This document shows positions 1 to 11,146 of a stretch of DNA of 64,000 nt, piece after piece. The notes beneath the pieces are model-generated. The model searched no databases. It was given only the letters and a program-made list of their open reading frames with translations, and had not been told where the DNA came from. The translations under genes were made by a program, and so were the position numbers. The stretch is from NCBI GenBank assembly GCA_022484695.1, contig JAKVKU010000003.1:124001-188000 (forward strand). The letters are read 5' to 3'. Every line of letters starts with the position of its first letter. Within the stretch, counting starts at the first letter, position 1. Source of the stretch: Lactobacillus sp. (GTDB taxonomy: Bacteria; Bacillota; Bacilli; Lactobacillales; Lactobacillaceae).

Positions 1-1267
1 CATATTCTGCATCTTTTAATTTTTCATCCCGTAAATTGTAGGCTAGGGGTTGGCCATCATCCACCAAATTGATTTCCACACCATAGATCATCTTCATATC
101 ATTTTTTAAAGCCGCACTATGGGCATCGGGAAATGCTTGCAGCCCAAAGTGGTCAGTTACAGCAATTGCTGTGTGCCCCCACTTTTTAGCTTGATTCACA
201 TAGTCGGTGATACTGTTGGTGGCATCCATCTGACTCATGGTGGTATGCAGGTGCAACTCGATTCTTTTATCCCCTTCAGCCGTATCTTGGCGGGCTTCAT
301 GGTGAAAGAGATTGATATCTTGGGCATTGATGGTCAAATCCCGCATGAAACTGTCTTCTTGTACAGACCCGCGAACTTTGACCCACATGCCCTTTTTAAA
401 GTCCGCAAAAACGGATTCGTCATCATTATCCCTAGAAAAACGCTTTACCACAAAAGATGAGGTATAATCGGTCATTTTGATGATCAACAATTGGCGGCCC
501 GAGCGTAACTTCCGGACTTCACTGTCAAAAACGTAACCTTCAACCACCACACTGCGTTCTTCTTCGGTAATGTCGCCCATTTGCCGCACGGGCAGATCTG
601 GTTTGATCTTGCGGCCCACCAAGGCATCCCCCTTACGTTGGCTGAGGGCACTGCGGACAGGCTGTTTACTTTTTTCAACGCTGGCTTGTTGCGCGGAAGC
701 TTGAATCTTATCTTTGGTTTCAGCTTGGCGTTTTTTAAAGGCTTCAATTTTCTCTTGGGATGCACTGGCATCCACCGTTGCCGTGATATTGAAACCTGGA
801 AAACCAAGGTCAGCAAAGGTCTCCTCAATAGGGCCCAACGCACCTTTGACAATGTAATCTTGGACGATTTCATTTTCCACCGGTAAAATCACGCGGCGAT
901 CATGAACCTGAGGCAATTGGGCATCACAAATTTGCTTTAGCAAATGGGAGTTTAAATTACTATGGGTCAATACAAACGGCCAATAGTCATGCAGGATTTT
1001 TTCATCGAAATCGGTGGTATTCGTATGGATATGAAAAGAAATGCTGGCAATATCATCGAACCCTCTGATGAGCGCTTGTTGAAATTGCGCAAAGTCTTCA
1101 AAAGGTAATAACGTTGGTATCGAAAAAAAGAACTCCCATTGATTTGATTTATCGTGCACCACAACTTTGTCAATTTCGCCATTGGCAAAAGCATCGGTGG
1201 TTTTCAAATCAGCTGGCAGTTCAATTTGTGCCAACAACTTTTCGAAGAGTTCATTTTTATTTAACAT
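1..1267 (-). CDS. polC: DNA polymerase III alpha subunit, Gram-positive type (PolC), N-terminal part
   Basis: This is the N-terminal 422 residues of the replicative polymerase PolC; the gene runs off the left edge. It starts at an ATG (complement of 1265-1267) preceded by GAGGAG. Translation gives the PolC-specific N-terminal region, then an OB-fold region (about residues 225-330), then the start of the PHP domain with the HLHTTMS motif near residue 337 and the VTDHFG motif further on. The 3'-5' exonuclease and polymerase domains lie outside the window. It is downstream of proS by 45 bases, the usual Firmicutes order rseP-proS-polC. The frame is open throughout the visible part. Confidence 0.95.
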   Translation of the reverse strand, partial: MLNKNELFEKLLAQIELPADLKTTDAFANGEIDKVVVHDKSNQWEFFFSIPTLLPFEDFAQFQQALIRGFDDIASISFHIHTNTTDFDEKILHDYWPFVLTHSNLNSHLLKQICDAQLPQVHDRRVILPVENEIVQDYIVKGALGPIEETFADLGFPGFNITATVDASASQEKIEAFKKRQAETKDKIQASAQQASVEKSKQPVRSALSQRKGDALVGRKIKPDLPVRQMGDITEEERSVVVEGYVFDSEVRKLRSGRQLLIIKMTDYTSSFVVKRFSRDNDDESVFADFKKGMWVKVRGSVQEDSFMRDLTINAQDINLFHHEARQDTAEGDKRIELHLHTTMSQMDATNSITDYVNQAKKWGHTAIAVTDHFGLQAFPDAHSAALKNDMKMIYGVEINLVDDGQPLAYNLRDEKLKDAEY

Positions 1268-1312
1268 TAATAATCTCCTCTAAAATTATTGCGGAAAAGC
1301 TATTCAAAAAAG

Positions 1313-3052
<1,740 letters not shown>

Positions 3053-3057
3053 TTAAG

Positions 3058-4326
3058 CTAATGTTGGAAAATTCTAGAAAAATCGTTAAAGGTGACGGCC
3101 ACCATTAATACAACTAATAAACCGACACCGATTAACGTAATAACTGCTTCTTTATCTTGTGAAATTGGCTTACCGCGAATACCTTCAATGATATTCAGCA
3201 ATAACTTGCCCCCATCTAGGGCCGGAATCGGGATCAAGTTGATGATACCCAAATTGACGGATAATAACCCTAAGAAAGAAATAATCGTCGTCACACCTTG
3301 ACTCGTAGCTTCTGAGGTCATTGTGTAAATACCCACTGGCCCAGCTAATTGGTTCAATGAGAAGTGTCCAGAGACCATATAGCCTAGCGTTTGGACGATC
3401 TGAGTGGTCACCGACCAAAAGCGGGTGAAACCATAACTCAACTTACCGATGAAGCTTTGATCCATGCTTGCTGTAATACCTAATTGGCCGTAAGCCTGAC
3501 CACCAGACATGACCTTTCTAGGTTTGACCTGCATAGATTGCGTCTTACCTTTTTGCTCAATTTTCAGGGTAACTGTCTTATTGGGATATTTGAAAACCTC
3601 ATTACGAACACTTTCAAAATTAGGCGTTTTTTTGCCGTTCACCGCTAAAATCTTATCCCCGGTTTTTAAGCCAGCTTGGGCTGCGGGTGAATCAGCTTGA
3701 ATCGCACCCATGGTGTTCGTATTGGTTGGCACACCGCCTTGGATAAAAGCCAGCACGATAAATACCAAAATAGCAAAGATAAAGTTATTCATGGGTCCAG
3801 CAAAATTGGTCAGCATGCGCTTAGGCAAGCTGGCCGATTGGAATTGCACGTCAATTGGGGCAATCTGAACTTCCGTCCCGTCTTTTTCGATCACGGTGGC
3901 ATCATGGGCCACATCGAAGCGTTTAAGCTCAGATTCATCCCCATTTTCATAACCTTCGATATACAGGTCGTGCTCTAAATCAGTTTTGTCAATCTGAAAG
4001 GGTATCCCATCGGTGGAGATGACCTTGTCACTGGTATTGATTTTAGTCACAATACCGTGATCATTCAAAATCAACGTGGCCATGGTGCCAGCTTCAATTT
4101 CAGCCTCGTCATCAGCAGCCCCGGCCATACGGACATACCCACCTAAGGGCAGCCAGCGGATGGTGTACGTCGTGCCATTCTTGCGGGTGGCATAAAGCTT
4201 TGGACCCATGCCAATGGAAAATTCCCGGACTAAAATACCGGACTTCTTGGCAAAATAATAATGTCCATATTCATGAACTAATACTAACAATCCAAAAACA
4301 ATGATGAACACAATGATTGTTTTCAA
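3058..4326 (-). CDS. rseP: RIP metalloprotease RseP (site-2 protease)
   Basis: This is an intramembrane zinc metalloprotease that cuts transmembrane anchors such as anti-sigma factors and signal peptide remnants. The HExxH zinc motif is seen as HEYGH near residue 18 in the first membrane segment. One PDZ domain lies around residues 205-285 (KTGDKILAVNG), and the second metal-ligand region around residue 365 reads NLIPIPALDGGK (an NxxPxPxLDG motif). At 422 residues it is normal length. The start is a TTG with GGAGG ten bases upstream; no ATG fits better. It sits between cdsA and proS. Confidence 0.95.
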   Translation of the reverse strand: MKTIIVFIIVFGLLVLVHEYGHYYFAKKSGILVREFSIGMGPKLYATRKNGTTYTIRWLPLGGYVRMAGAADDEAEIEAGTMATLILNDHGIVTKINTSDKVISTDGIPFQIDKTDLEHDLYIEGYENGDESELKRFDVAHDATVIEKDGTEVQIAPIDVQFQSASLPKRMLTNFAGPMNNFIFAILVFIVLAFIQGGVPTNTNTMGAIQADSPAAQAGLKTGDKILAVNGKKTPNFESVRNEVFKYPNKTVTLKIEQKGKTQSMQVKPRKVMSGGQAYGQLGITASMDQSFIGKLSYGFTRFWSVTTQIVQTLGYMVSGHFSLNQLAGPVGIYTMTSEATSQGVTTIISFLGLLSVNLGIINLIPIPALDGGKLLLNIIEGIRGKPISQDKEAVITLIGVGLLVVLMVAVTFNDFSRIFQH

Positions 4327-4365
4327 ATGGATTAAACCTCCATAACTAGCTTAGAGTGGCTGTGC

Positions 4366-5154
4366 TTAAAAGAATCCAAAGAAATGTAGTAATGGTAAGA
4401 CAACCAGTAAACTATCAAATCGATCTAAGATGCCACCATGCCCTGGTAAAATCTTACCGGAGTCTTTGACACCGTAATAACGTTTATAAGCGGACTCGAT
4501 CAAATCACCAAATTGGCCAAAAATCGAGAAAATCAGCGCGATCAATAACATTACCTTGATACTGTAGAGTTGTGGGAAAAACTGCAGGTAGATCAAAGCC
4601 ACAACCATAGCCAGTAACGTCCCACCAATGGAGCCTTCCCAAGTCTTATTGGGCGAAATAGCGGGCCAAAGTTTATGTTTACCAAATTGACGGCCGAAAA
4701 TATAAGCGCCGGAATCTGTGGACCAAACGATCAGTAAAAATAAGAATAACGTATCTAACCCAGCATCGTTACGCACACTGGCTAAGGCATGAAAGCCATA
4801 GCCCACATAAAGTGTCGCCAGGGTATTCACGCTGATCTCATCAAAGTTGGTGCGATTCTTGGACATTACTGTATAAACCAGCAATAAAATCGTCAATAAG
4901 AAGAAAATATCATTTTGGGTGACTGTACTGGGTAGCCAATTCAAAAATCGTTTTGGAAAAACTAAGACCACCACAGCGGCAGCCGAAATGACAAAGTCCG
5001 GCGAAACAATAATTCTTTTTTGCATTATATAAAATTCAGATAGGCCAATCACCGCTAGCACTGCAGCGGCAATTTCTAACCAGATCCCCCCGGCGATTAG
5101 CAGGGGAATAAAAATGGCTAAGGCCACAACTGCTGTGATCACACGTTGTCGCAA
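4366..5154 (-). CDS. cdsA: phosphatidate cytidylyltransferase
   Basis: CdsA makes CDP-diacylglycerol from phosphatidic acid and CTP in the membrane, feeding phospholipid synthesis. The 262-residue protein is almost wholly hydrophobic with several membrane segments, and carries the family signature near its C-terminus: the segment from KDSGKILPGHGG to LDRFDSL (about residues 230-250). The start is a TTG with AGGAG ten bases upstream. It follows uppS by 13 bases, the standard uppS-cdsA-rseP order, which joins undecaprenyl phosphate and phospholipid synthesis. Confidence 0.95.
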   Translation of the reverse strand: MRQRVITAVVALAIFIPLLIAGGIWLEIAAAVLAVIGLSEFYIMQKRIIVSPDFVISAAAVVVLVFPKRFLNWLPSTVTQNDIFFLLTILLLVYTVMSKNRTNFDEISVNTLATLYVGYGFHALASVRNDAGLDTLFLFLLIVWSTDSGAYIFGRQFGKHKLWPAISPNKTWEGSIGGTLLAMVVALIYLQFFPQLYSIKVMLLIALIFSIFGQFGDLIESAYKRYYGVKDSGKILPGHGGILDRFDSLLVVLPLLHFFGFF

Positions 5155-5167
5155 AGATTCTCAACTC

Positions 5168-5920
5168 CTATTTATCAGTTAATCCGCCGTAACGGCGTTG
5201 GCGCTGTTGAAATTCAGCAATGGCCCGATCCAGTGAATCTGTGGAAAAGTCAGGCCAGAATTCATCTGTAAAGACCATTTCACTATAGGCCAACTGCCAC
5301 AGCAAGAAATTTGACAGCCGCTCTTCACCACTGGTCCGAATAAGTAAGTCAGGGTCTTGATAGGCCCCTAAACTAGCTGTCATCAAATATTGGGAAATTA
5401 AAGCTTCATCAACAAGGTCTGGGTTTAATTTCCCCTGGGCAACATCTTTAGCGATGGCCTTGGTAGCTGCCGCGATTTCGCGACGGCTACCGTAGTTTAA
5501 GGCAAAATTTAAGATCAAGCCATCGTTTGCCTTGGTTTGTGCTTCCGCATCCCGGACTGCCTTTAAGGTATAAGGGGGTAATTCATCCGTGAAACCAATA
5601 ACTTTGACCCGAACATTTTCTTCAATTAATTGCGGCATAAATTTACCAAAGAAATTGGTGGGTAAGTGCATTAAATAGTCCACTTCTTCAGTGGGCCGCT
5701 TCCAATTTTCGGTGGAAAAAGCATAAAGACTTAACACTTTGACGCCTAATTTACTGGCATAACTGGTAATGGTTTGAACATTGTCCATACCGGCTTTATG
5801 CCCAGCCACACGAGGCAATAAACGCTTCTTAGCCCAGCGCCCGTTGCCATCCATGATAATGGCGATATGGTTGGGCACTATTTTGTTATGATTACTTTTT
5901 GGGCTCTTTTTTGATAACAT
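5168..5920 (-). CDS. uppS: undecaprenyl diphosphate synthase (isoprenyl transferase)
   Basis: UppS condenses isopentenyl diphosphate onto farnesyl diphosphate to make the C55 lipid carrier for cell-wall synthesis. Signature motifs are visible: HIAIIMDGNGRWAK with the catalytic Asp near residue 28, STENWKRP, and the C-terminal DLLIRTSGE motif. I place the start at the ATG at 5920, which has GGGGG six bases upstream; an in-frame TTG at 5935 has no ribosome binding site. That gives 250 residues, normal for the family. A hairpin separates it from frr. Confidence 0.95.
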   Translation of the reverse strand: MLSKKSPKSNHNKIVPNHIAIIMDGNGRWAKKRLLPRVAGHKAGMDNVQTITSYASKLGVKVLSLYAFSTENWKRPTEEVDYLMHLPTNFFGKFMPQLIEENVRVKVIGFTDELPPYTLKAVRDAEAQTKANDGLILNFALNYGSRREIAAATKAIAKDVAQGKLNPDLVDEALISQYLMTASLGAYQDPDLLIRTSGEERLSNFLLWQLAYSEMVFTDEFWPDFSTDSLDRAIAEFQQRQRRYGGLTDK

Positions 5921-5945
5921 ACTAAACCCCCGCAAAATCGACTTC

Positions 5946-5988
5946 TAATAAATAAAGAATGGTCTAAACGCTAGGTTTACAACCATTC
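5946..5988 (-). terminator. probable terminator or attenuator after frr
   Basis: On the minus strand, GAATGGT...GTAAAC pairs with GTTTA...ACCATTC around a five-base loop, followed by TTTATTTATT. It lies between the frr stop and uppS start. It may end the pyrH-frr transcript or attenuate into uppS. Confidence 0.6.
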
Positions 5989-6007
5989 AATATCAAAAAA
6001 TATGGTT

Positions 6008-6568
6008 TTATCCTTCAGTAATTTCTTCTTCCTTCGCAGCAGCCAGGTCATTGACCCCTTGAACAGCGGCGTCGGTAATCTTTTGAGCATCTTTTTCTAA
6101 CGCATGCATCTCGTCTTCAGAAATATCACCATTTTTTTCTTGTTTCTTCAAGCTTTCCATGGCTTCACGGCGGACGTTACGGATCGCGATGCGGGCGTTT
6201 TCGGCTTCTTTACCAACTTCTTTGGCAATTTCCTTACGGCGTTCCCCCGTTAGTTGCGGGATAACTAAACGCACAACATTGCCATCATTCGCCGGTGTAA
6301 GGCCCAAATCAGAAGCTAACAGTGCTTTTTCAATGTTATCTAGGGCTGTTTTATCATAAGGCGTAATTTGCAATACCCGGGGTTCAGGAATAGAAATCGC
6401 AGCCATTTGGTTTAAAGGTGTCTGTGCGCCATAATAGTCCACTTCAATGCGATTTAACAGACTAGCGTTAGCCCGCCCTGCTCTAATATTACCTAAATCT
6501 CGTTGTAAAGCTTCTTGTGTCTTTTGCATATTGGTCTTTGCCAGATCTAATGCACTATTTTGTGCCAT
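6008..6568 (-). CDS. frr: ribosome recycling factor
   Basis: RRF splits post-termination ribosomes together with EF-G. The 186-residue protein has the typical three-helix-bundle sequence, with an N-terminal helix, the [10 protein letters not shown] segment near residue 28, and the C-terminal segments containing [12 protein letters not shown] and [13 protein letters not shown]. The start is the ATG at 6568, preceded by AAGGAGG with good spacing; a longer reading to 6712 is merely the other frame of pyrH. The start lies inside the 3' end of pyrH (14-base overlap), so the two are probably translationally coupled. Confidence 0.96.
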   Translation of the reverse strand: MAQNSALDLAKTNMQKTQEALQRDLGNIRAGRANASLLNRIEVDYYGAQTPLNQMAAISIPEPRVLQITPYDKTALDNIEKALLASDLGLTPANDGNVVRLVIPQLTGERRKEIAKEVGKEAENARIAIRNVRREAMESLKKQEKNGDISEDEMHALEKDAQKITDAAVQGVNDLAAAKEEEITEG

Positions 6569-7295
6569 TACCTTTTCCTCCTTGAATTGTTGTGCCAATG
6601 TTTTCACCTTCGACAACACGTTTAATATTGCCTGGTTCATTAATATTGAAGACCACCAGTGGCATATCCGTATCCATAGAAAGTGAGCTTGCCGTGGAGT
6701 CCATGACACCAAGATTTTTATTGATCAAATCCAGTTGCGTTAATTCATCAAACTTTTTAGCGTTGGGATCTTTTTTAGGGTCTGCAGAATAAACCCCATC
6801 TACATTATTCTTAGCCATTAAAATGACATCCGCATCAATTTCAGCGGCTCTTAAAGCAGCGGTGGTATCTGTTGAGAAGTAAGGATTCCCTGTCCCACCG
6901 GCAAAAATGACGACCCGACCCTTTTCTAGGTGACGGATGGCCTTGCGCCGGATATAAGGTTCAGCGATTTGACGCATTTCAATTGATGTTTGAACCCGGG
7001 TCGGCACATCTAAATGTTCTAAACTGTCTTGTAATGCGAGGGCGTTCATGACAGTCGCTAACATGCCCATGTAATCTGCTTGGGAGCGTTCCATGCCCAG
7101 TTCGGCACCTGTTTCACCGCGCCAGATATTGCCACCGCCACAGACAATGGCAACTTGAACACCTAGTTCGGTCACTTGTTTCAACTGTTCAGCAAGTTGA
7201 GAAATAATTGGTGGTTTAATCCCAAATCCGTCAGAACCAGCCAATGCTTCGCCACTAACTTTGAGCACAATACGATTATACTTGATCTTTGCCAT
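6555..7295 (-). CDS. pyrH: UMP kinase
   Basis: PyrH phosphorylates UMP to UDP in pyrimidine nucleotide synthesis. The 246 residues show the amino-acid-kinase fold motifs: KVSGEAL near the start, the GGGNIWRG loop, the [18 protein letters not shown] region and the VDGVYSADP segment. The ATG is preceded by GGAGG. It is followed directly by frr with a 14-base overlap, the common pyrH-frr pair, and is separated from upstream tsf by a terminator, so it should have its own promoter in 7296-7385. Confidence 0.97.
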   Translation of the reverse strand: MAKIKYNRIVLKVSGEALAGSDGFGIKPPIISQLAEQLKQVTELGVQVAIVCGGGNIWRGETGAELGMERSQADYMGMLATVMNALALQDSLEHLDVPTRVQTSIEMRQIAEPYIRRKAIRHLEKGRVVIFAGGTGNPYFSTDTTAALRAAEIDADVILMAKNNVDGVYSADPKKDPNAKKFDELTQLDLINKNLGVMDSTASSLSMDTDMPLVVFNINEPGNIKRVVEGENIGTTIQGGKGNGTK

Positions 7296-7385
7296 GTTAT
7301 ACCTCCGCTAATTTGCTAACCTATATTCTATCATAAATACAACAAAATTATGAGTTTTATCCTAAAACGTTTGAAAAGTAGGCCT

Positions 7386-7421
7386 AAAAAAAGACTGGGT
7401 CAGCATATTTGTGATCCAGTC
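7386..7421 (-). terminator. Rho-independent terminator after tsf
   Basis: A ten-base-pair stem (7393-7402 with 7412-7421, one G-T pair) with a nine-base loop is followed on the minus strand by seven T residues. It closes the rpsB-tsf transcript. Confidence 0.85.
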
Positions 7422-7432
7422 TCGGGTTTAAA

Positions 7433-8311
7433 TTAATCTTTAATTTGGCTCATTACTTCGTCGACAAAGTTATCTTCTTTCTTTTCGATACCTTCGCCAA
7501 CTTCATAACGTGTAAAGGAAACAAGTTTGCCACCCTTACTAGCAACAAATTTTCCGACAGTTTGATCAGGATCTTTAACGAATTCTTGATCAGCTAAACT
7601 GATTTCAGAGAAGAATTTATTTAAGCGGCCTTCAACGATCTTAGGAATGATTTTTTCAGGCTTGCCTTCATTTTTTGTTTCTTCAGTTAAGACAGTTTTT
7701 TCATGTTCAACAACGTCACTAGGCACAGCTTCACGGTTCAAGTACTTGGGATTAATGGCTGCAACGTGCATGGCCACATCTTTAGCAGTGGCTTCATCAG
7801 CACCTTCAAGCACAGATAAAACCGCGATTTGACCGCCATTATGCAAGTAACGTCCGAAGACTTGGCTGTCAGATTTTTCAACAACTTTGAAACGGCGGAA
7901 GCTAATCTTTTCACCAATAACCGCAGTCAGATTGGTAACTTCACTTTCAATCGTGCCATCACCTAAAGGCAATTTCAAAGCAGCAGCCATATCTTTTGGT
8001 TCTTTTTCAGCAACAACTGCTGCAATTTTTTCAACAAGTGAGGTAAAGTCACTGTTAGAAGCCACGAAATCAGTTTCAGAATTAACTTCAATAATTGATG
8101 CCTTATTGCCATCAATTGCAATTTCAGCTAAACCTTCAGCTGCAACTCGACCACTCTTTTTAGCAGCTTTGGCGACACCTTTTTCACGTAATTGATCAAT
8201 CGCTTGTTGCATATCACCATCAGTTGCAACTAGAGCTTTCTTTGCATCCATCATACCGACACCAGTTTTTTCACGCAATTCTTTAACTTGCGCTGCGCTA
8301 ATTTTTGCCAT
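7433..8311 (-). CDS. tsf: elongation factor Ts
   Basis: EF-Ts is the nucleotide exchange factor for EF-Tu. The 292-residue protein shows both family signatures: the N-terminal [16 protein letters not shown] segment (residues 12-27) and the NSETDFVA motif near residue 78. The ATG is preceded by AAGGAGG. It lies downstream of rpsB, the nearly universal pairing, with a 92-base gap containing a hairpin, and is followed by a strong terminator. Confidence 0.97.
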   Translation of the reverse strand: MAKISAAQVKELREKTGVGMMDAKKALVATDGDMQQAIDQLREKGVAKAAKKSGRVAAEGLAEIAIDGNKASIIEVNSETDFVASNSDFTSLVEKIAAVVAEKEPKDMAAALKLPLGDGTIESEVTNLTAVIGEKISFRRFKVVEKSDSQVFGRYLHNGGQIAVLSVLEGADEATAKDVAMHVAAINPKYLNREAVPSDVVEHEKTVLTEETKNEGKPEKIIPKIVEGRLNKFFSEISLADQEFVKDPDQTVGKFVASKGGKLVSFTRYEVGEGIEKKEDNFVDEVMSQIKD

Positions 8312-8346
8312 TATTTGGCCTCCTTAGAATTGTGGTTTACTTTGAA

Positions 8347-8382
8347 AATGCTGCCTAGCAGCTAAAGCTAACAGACAGCATT
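8347..8382 (-). promoter_or_regulatory. intergenic hairpin between rpsB and tsf
   Basis: AATGCTG pairs with CAGCATT, with an inner AGC/GCT stem, in the gap between the rpsB stop and tsf start. The tail is only TTTC, so it is more likely a processing or attenuation site than a full terminator. Confidence 0.5.
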
Positions 8383-8403
8383 GATAGATTGTTATAATTG
8401 ATA

Positions 8404-9201
8404 TTACTTAGCAGGTTTGTTGTCGCCTTCAACAGCTTCAACGATTTCTTCCATTGAATCAGCAGGCGTTGCATTGTCTGTAGCAGCTGCTTGTTCAGCA
8501 TCATTGTTACCTTCGTCTTCACCTTGACGGCCTTCAACGATGGCATCAGCCATTTTAGAAGTGATCAAGCGCACGGCTCTGATAGCGTCATCGTTTGAAG
8601 GAATAATAACGTCGATATCATCAGGGTCAGTGTTCGTATCAACCATGGCAACGATAGGAATATTTAATTTTTGGGCTTCTTTAACGGCAATTCTTTCTTT
8701 TCTTGGATCGACGATAAAGATAACATCAGGAATCCCAGGCATATCTTCGATACCGCCTAAGAATTTCTCTAATTTTTCACGTTCTTTGTTTAACAAAGCA
8801 ACTTCTTTTTTAGGTAAACGTTCAAAAGTACCATCTTCAGCCATTGCTTTGATGTCTTTTAAGTGTTTGATCCGAGTTTGGATGGTGTTCCAGTTTGTCA
8901 AGGTCCCACCTAGCCAACGATGGTTCACATAATATTGGCCAGCCCGGGTTGCTTCTTCAGCAATAGAATCTTGGGCTTGTTTTTTAGTCCCAACGAATAA
9001 GAAAGTTGCGCCATGCGCTGCTTCATCTTTAACGAAGTTGTAAGCGTCATCGATCATTTTAACGGTCTTTTGTAAATCAATGATGTAGATCCCGTTACGT
9101 TCTGTGAAGATATATTTCTTCATTTTAGGGTTCCAACGCCGAGTTTGGTGACCAAAATGGACACCTGCTTCAAGTAATTGTTTCATTGTCAATACTGCCA
9201 T
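8404..9201 (-). CDS. rpsB: 30S ribosomal protein S2
   Basis: S2 is a component of the small subunit. The 265 residues carry the family motifs [17 protein letters not shown] at the N-terminus and the [13 protein letters not shown] segment near residue 165. The C-terminus has an acidic, low-complexity tail of about 35 residues rich in Glu, Ala and Asp, as often seen in lactobacilli. The ATG is preceded by GGAGG. A sigma-A-type promoter lies about 120 bases upstream, leaving a structured leader. Confidence 0.97.
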   Translation of the reverse strand: MAVLTMKQLLEAGVHFGHQTRRWNPKMKKYIFTERNGIYIIDLQKTVKMIDDAYNFVKDEAAHGATFLFVGTKKQAQDSIAEEATRAGQYYVNHRWLGGTLTNWNTIQTRIKHLKDIKAMAEDGTFERLPKKEVALLNKEREKLEKFLGGIEDMPGIPDVIFIVDPRKERIAVKEAQKLNIPIVAMVDTNTDPDDIDVIIPSNDDAIRAVRLITSKMADAIVEGRQGEDEGNNDAEQAAATDNATPADSMEEIVEAVEGDNKPAK

Positions 9202-9315
9202 AAATCTTTACCTCCAAATGGTTTTTCCGCCACACGCTTCACATCAAATGACAACCTTAAACAAATAAGGCACCGGTCATTGATCGGCGTATGTGTGAAA
9301 TAATTTTTACATACC
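9202..9315 (-). promoter_or_regulatory. structured 5' leader of rpsB (candidate S2 autoregulatory leader)
   Basis: Between the promoter and rpsB the predicted mRNA leader is about 110 bases. An outer pairing TTCACA/TGTGAA encloses two small hairpins (CCG-TC/GA-CGG and CCTTA/TAAGG). This is a hand-drawn fold and has not been compared with known S2 leaders. Confidence 0.4.
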
Positions 9316-9320
9316 AGAGT

Positions 9321-9349
9321 ATTATAAAGGATACTGACGCTTCGCGCAA
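9321..9349 (-). promoter_or_regulatory. sigma-A promoter of rpsB-tsf
   Basis: On the minus strand a -35 box TTGCGC (9344-9349) and a perfect -10 box TATAAT (9321-9326) are separated by exactly 17 bases. Confidence 0.8.
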
Positions 9350-9354
9350 GTTTT

Positions 9355-9633
9355 TTAAAAGTCAATTTGATGCGCTTTTAGAAACTTTTCTTTTTTTAAC
9401 CGGGTCAATTTTTTAAAACTTGCCTCAGCCTTCAGGGCTTGGGACTTGGTTTGAAAGGTTTCGTAGTATAATAAACGCACCGGTCGCCGGGCTTTGGTAT
9501 ATTTGGCCCCTTTGCCGGCATTGTGGGTGGCGACTCTTTTTTGGACATCTGTGGTAAAGCCCCCATAAAAAGACCCATCGGCACATTCTAAGACATAGGC
9601 GTAATAAGATTTAGTTTTCTTTGTTTGAGCCAT
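9355..9633 (-). CDS. GIY-YIG superfamily endonuclease-like protein (YazA type)
   Basis: The 92-residue protein is a single-domain GIY-YIG protein of the UPF0213/YazA type, whose cellular role is not established. The motif is recognisable as [18 protein letters not shown], with the second element reading Y-G-G rather than Y-I-G, followed by the conserved [14 protein letters not shown] segment and an [11 protein letters not shown] strand. The ATG at 9633 lies within the last codons of the upstream methyltransferase gene (23-base overlap), so translation is probably coupled. The pair matches the yabB-yazA order of Bacillus. Confidence 0.85.
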   Translation of the reverse strand: MAQTKKTKSYYAYVLECADGSFYGGFTTDVQKRVATHNAGKGAKYTKARRPVRLLYYETFQTKSQALKAEASFKKLTRLKKEKFLKAHQIDF

Positions 9634-10360
9634 AAAGCAATACTTGCACCTCGGGACTATATTGACCATGATTATAAGCAAATAAGGGCTTTAAGATTTT
9701 AACCCCATTGGGCCGCCCGTTTTTAAGGGCTTCTACCAATACCATATTGGCATCTTTATCATCATCTTGTTTGGGATAAATAAACCGTATCCGCTTGGGA
9801 GCAAAATGATACGTCTTAAACAGCTGAAACAACTCATCCAAGCGATCCGGTCTAAAAACTAAGGCCAATTTGCCATTGGTTTTCAATACTTGACTACTGA
9901 CTTTAATCACATCTTCAATAGTAATTTTCACCTCATGGCGGGCAATGGCCAAATGGGGATTGGGATTTTGGCGACTCAATTCTTGGACCCGGAAATAAGG
10001 AGGGTTGCAGGTGATATAGTCCACCGAATCATGGTCTAATTGCTGGGATAAATCTTGAACCGCTTGATTCTTGACGCTCACCTGGTCTTCTAAGTGATTT
10101 AACGCCACCGAGCGCTGGGCCATATCGGCCAGTTCCGGCTGAATTTCCACCAGGTGAATTTGGGCTTTTGTTCTCTTAGTTATAAACAGCCCCACCGCCC
10201 CGTTGCCGGCGCAAAAATCATAGATTTGGCCATACTTAGGGACATTGGCAAAATCCGCTAATAAGACCGCGTCCAGGGAAAAGGAAAACACTTTGGGTGA
10301 CTGAATGATTTTGATGTCTTGGCTATAAAGTTGATCGATCCGTTCCGTTTTGTTTAACAT
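9611..10360 (-). CDS. tRNA1(Val) A37 N6-methyltransferase-like protein (TrmN6/YabB family)
   Basis: This is a class I SAM-dependent methyltransferase of 249 residues. The SAM-binding motif is seen as [11 protein letters not shown] near residue 48, and the catalytic motif NPPY, typical of amino-methylating enzymes, near residue 119. The family member in E. coli modifies A37 of tRNA-Val; the same substrate in this organism is an inference. It overlaps the GIY-YIG gene and is divergent from plsC, sharing a 75-base intergenic region. Confidence 0.87.
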   Translation of the reverse strand: MLNKTERIDQLYSQDIKIIQSPKVFSFSLDAVLLADFANVPKYGQIYDFCAGNGAVGLFITKRTKAQIHLVEIQPELADMAQRSVALNHLEDQVSVKNQAVQDLSQQLDHDSVDYITCNPPYFRVQELSRQNPNPHLAIARHEVKITIEDVIKVSSQVLKTNGKLALVFRPDRLDELFQLFKTYHFAPKRIRFIYPKQDDDKDANMVLVEALKNGRPNGVKILKPLFAYNHGQYSPEVQVLLYGSNKEN

Positions 10361-10373
10361 GCCTGAGATATCC

Positions 10374-10402
10374 TTTCAATTTTGCAACACAAAACATATA
10401 AT
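10374..10402 (+). promoter_or_regulatory. promoter of plsC
   Basis: A -10 box TATAAT (10397-10402) lies 17 bases after TTTCAA (10374-10379), a weak -35. A GAGGTGA ribosome binding site follows before the start codon. Confidence 0.65.
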
Positions 10403-10435
10403 AAAAACATTAACTCATATTTTGCGAGGTGAATT

Positions 10436-11089
10436 ATGCTCTATTCTATTTTCTATCACATTATTCATTTTTTGCTGTTTTTACTGAATGGCAATATTAT
10501 ATATGAAAATAAGGAAAAATTACCAGCGTCGGGCTACATTTTAGTTGCCCCCCACCGAACTTGGTGGGAACCAGTTTTATTTGCCATCGGGGCTTGGCCG
10601 AAAAAATTTGGCTTCATGGCCAAAAAAGAACTCTTCGAAAATCCGATTCTAAATTATATTCTCCGGCATGCCAATGCTTTTCCAGTTGACCGGGCCAATC
10701 CTGGACCGTCAGTGATCAAAACACCGGTGCGTCAGTTAAAACATGACAACCTTTCTTTGATTATGTTCCCCACTGGCACCAGGTATTCCAGTGAGATGAA
10801 ATCCGGTGCTGAAGTCATTGCCAAACTAGCTGGTGTACCGCTGATTCCACTGGTGTACCAAGGCCCTTTGACCTTTAAAGGCGTCTTACAACGCCAGAAA
10901 ATAACCATCCGCTTTGGCGAACCGATCACTGTTGATCGGAAAATGAAATTAAATCATGAAACCACCCAATTGGTTAATCAGCAGCTCCTAGCTGCTTGGC
11001 AGCAATTGGACCATGAAATTGACCCGAACTTTGTCTATATCCCAGACACCAAAAAAGCCTTAGCTGAAAAAGCCAAAGGTGAGCTTTGA
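10436..11089 (+). CDS. plsC: 1-acyl-sn-glycerol-3-phosphate acyltransferase (PlsC family)
   Basis: PlsC adds the second acyl chain to lysophosphatidic acid to make phosphatidic acid. The 217-residue protein starts with a hydrophobic membrane segment. The block I motif, normally HX4D, here reads PHRTWWEP, so Glu replaces the catalytic Asp; block III, normally FPEGTR, reads FPTGTR. The block II region with AFPVDR (about residue 82) and the late block with IPLVYQGP are present. It is on the plus strand between yabB and yneF, with its own promoter and a terminator. The family call is firm; exact substrate is inferred. Confidence 0.88.
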   Translation: MLYSIFYHIIHFLLFLLNGNIIYENKEKLPASGYILVAPHRTWWEPVLFAIGAWPKKFGFMAKKELFENPILNYILRHANAFPVDRANPGPSVIKTPVRQLKHDNLSLIMFPTGTRYSSEMKSGAEVIAKLAGVPLIPLVYQGPLTFKGVLQRQKITIRFGEPITVDRKMKLNHETTQLVNQQLLAAWQQLDHEIDPNFVYIPDTKKALAEKAKGEL

Positions 11090-11104
11090 TACTGGCAATG
11101 TGCT

Positions 11105-11146
11105 AAAAAAATCGTTAAGACCGCTTATGGCCTTAACGATTTTTTG
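11105..11146. terminator. bidirectional terminator between plsC and yneF
   Basis: ATCGTTAAG (11111-11119) pairs with CTTAACGAT (11132-11140), flanked by six A residues on the left and T runs on the right, so it can stop transcription from both convergent genes. Confidence 0.85.

Noticed and set aside
6569..6712. Longer frr start giving 48 extra residues
   Set aside because: The extension reads through pyrH in another frame and has no ribosome binding site, while AAGGAGG lies before the ATG at 6568.
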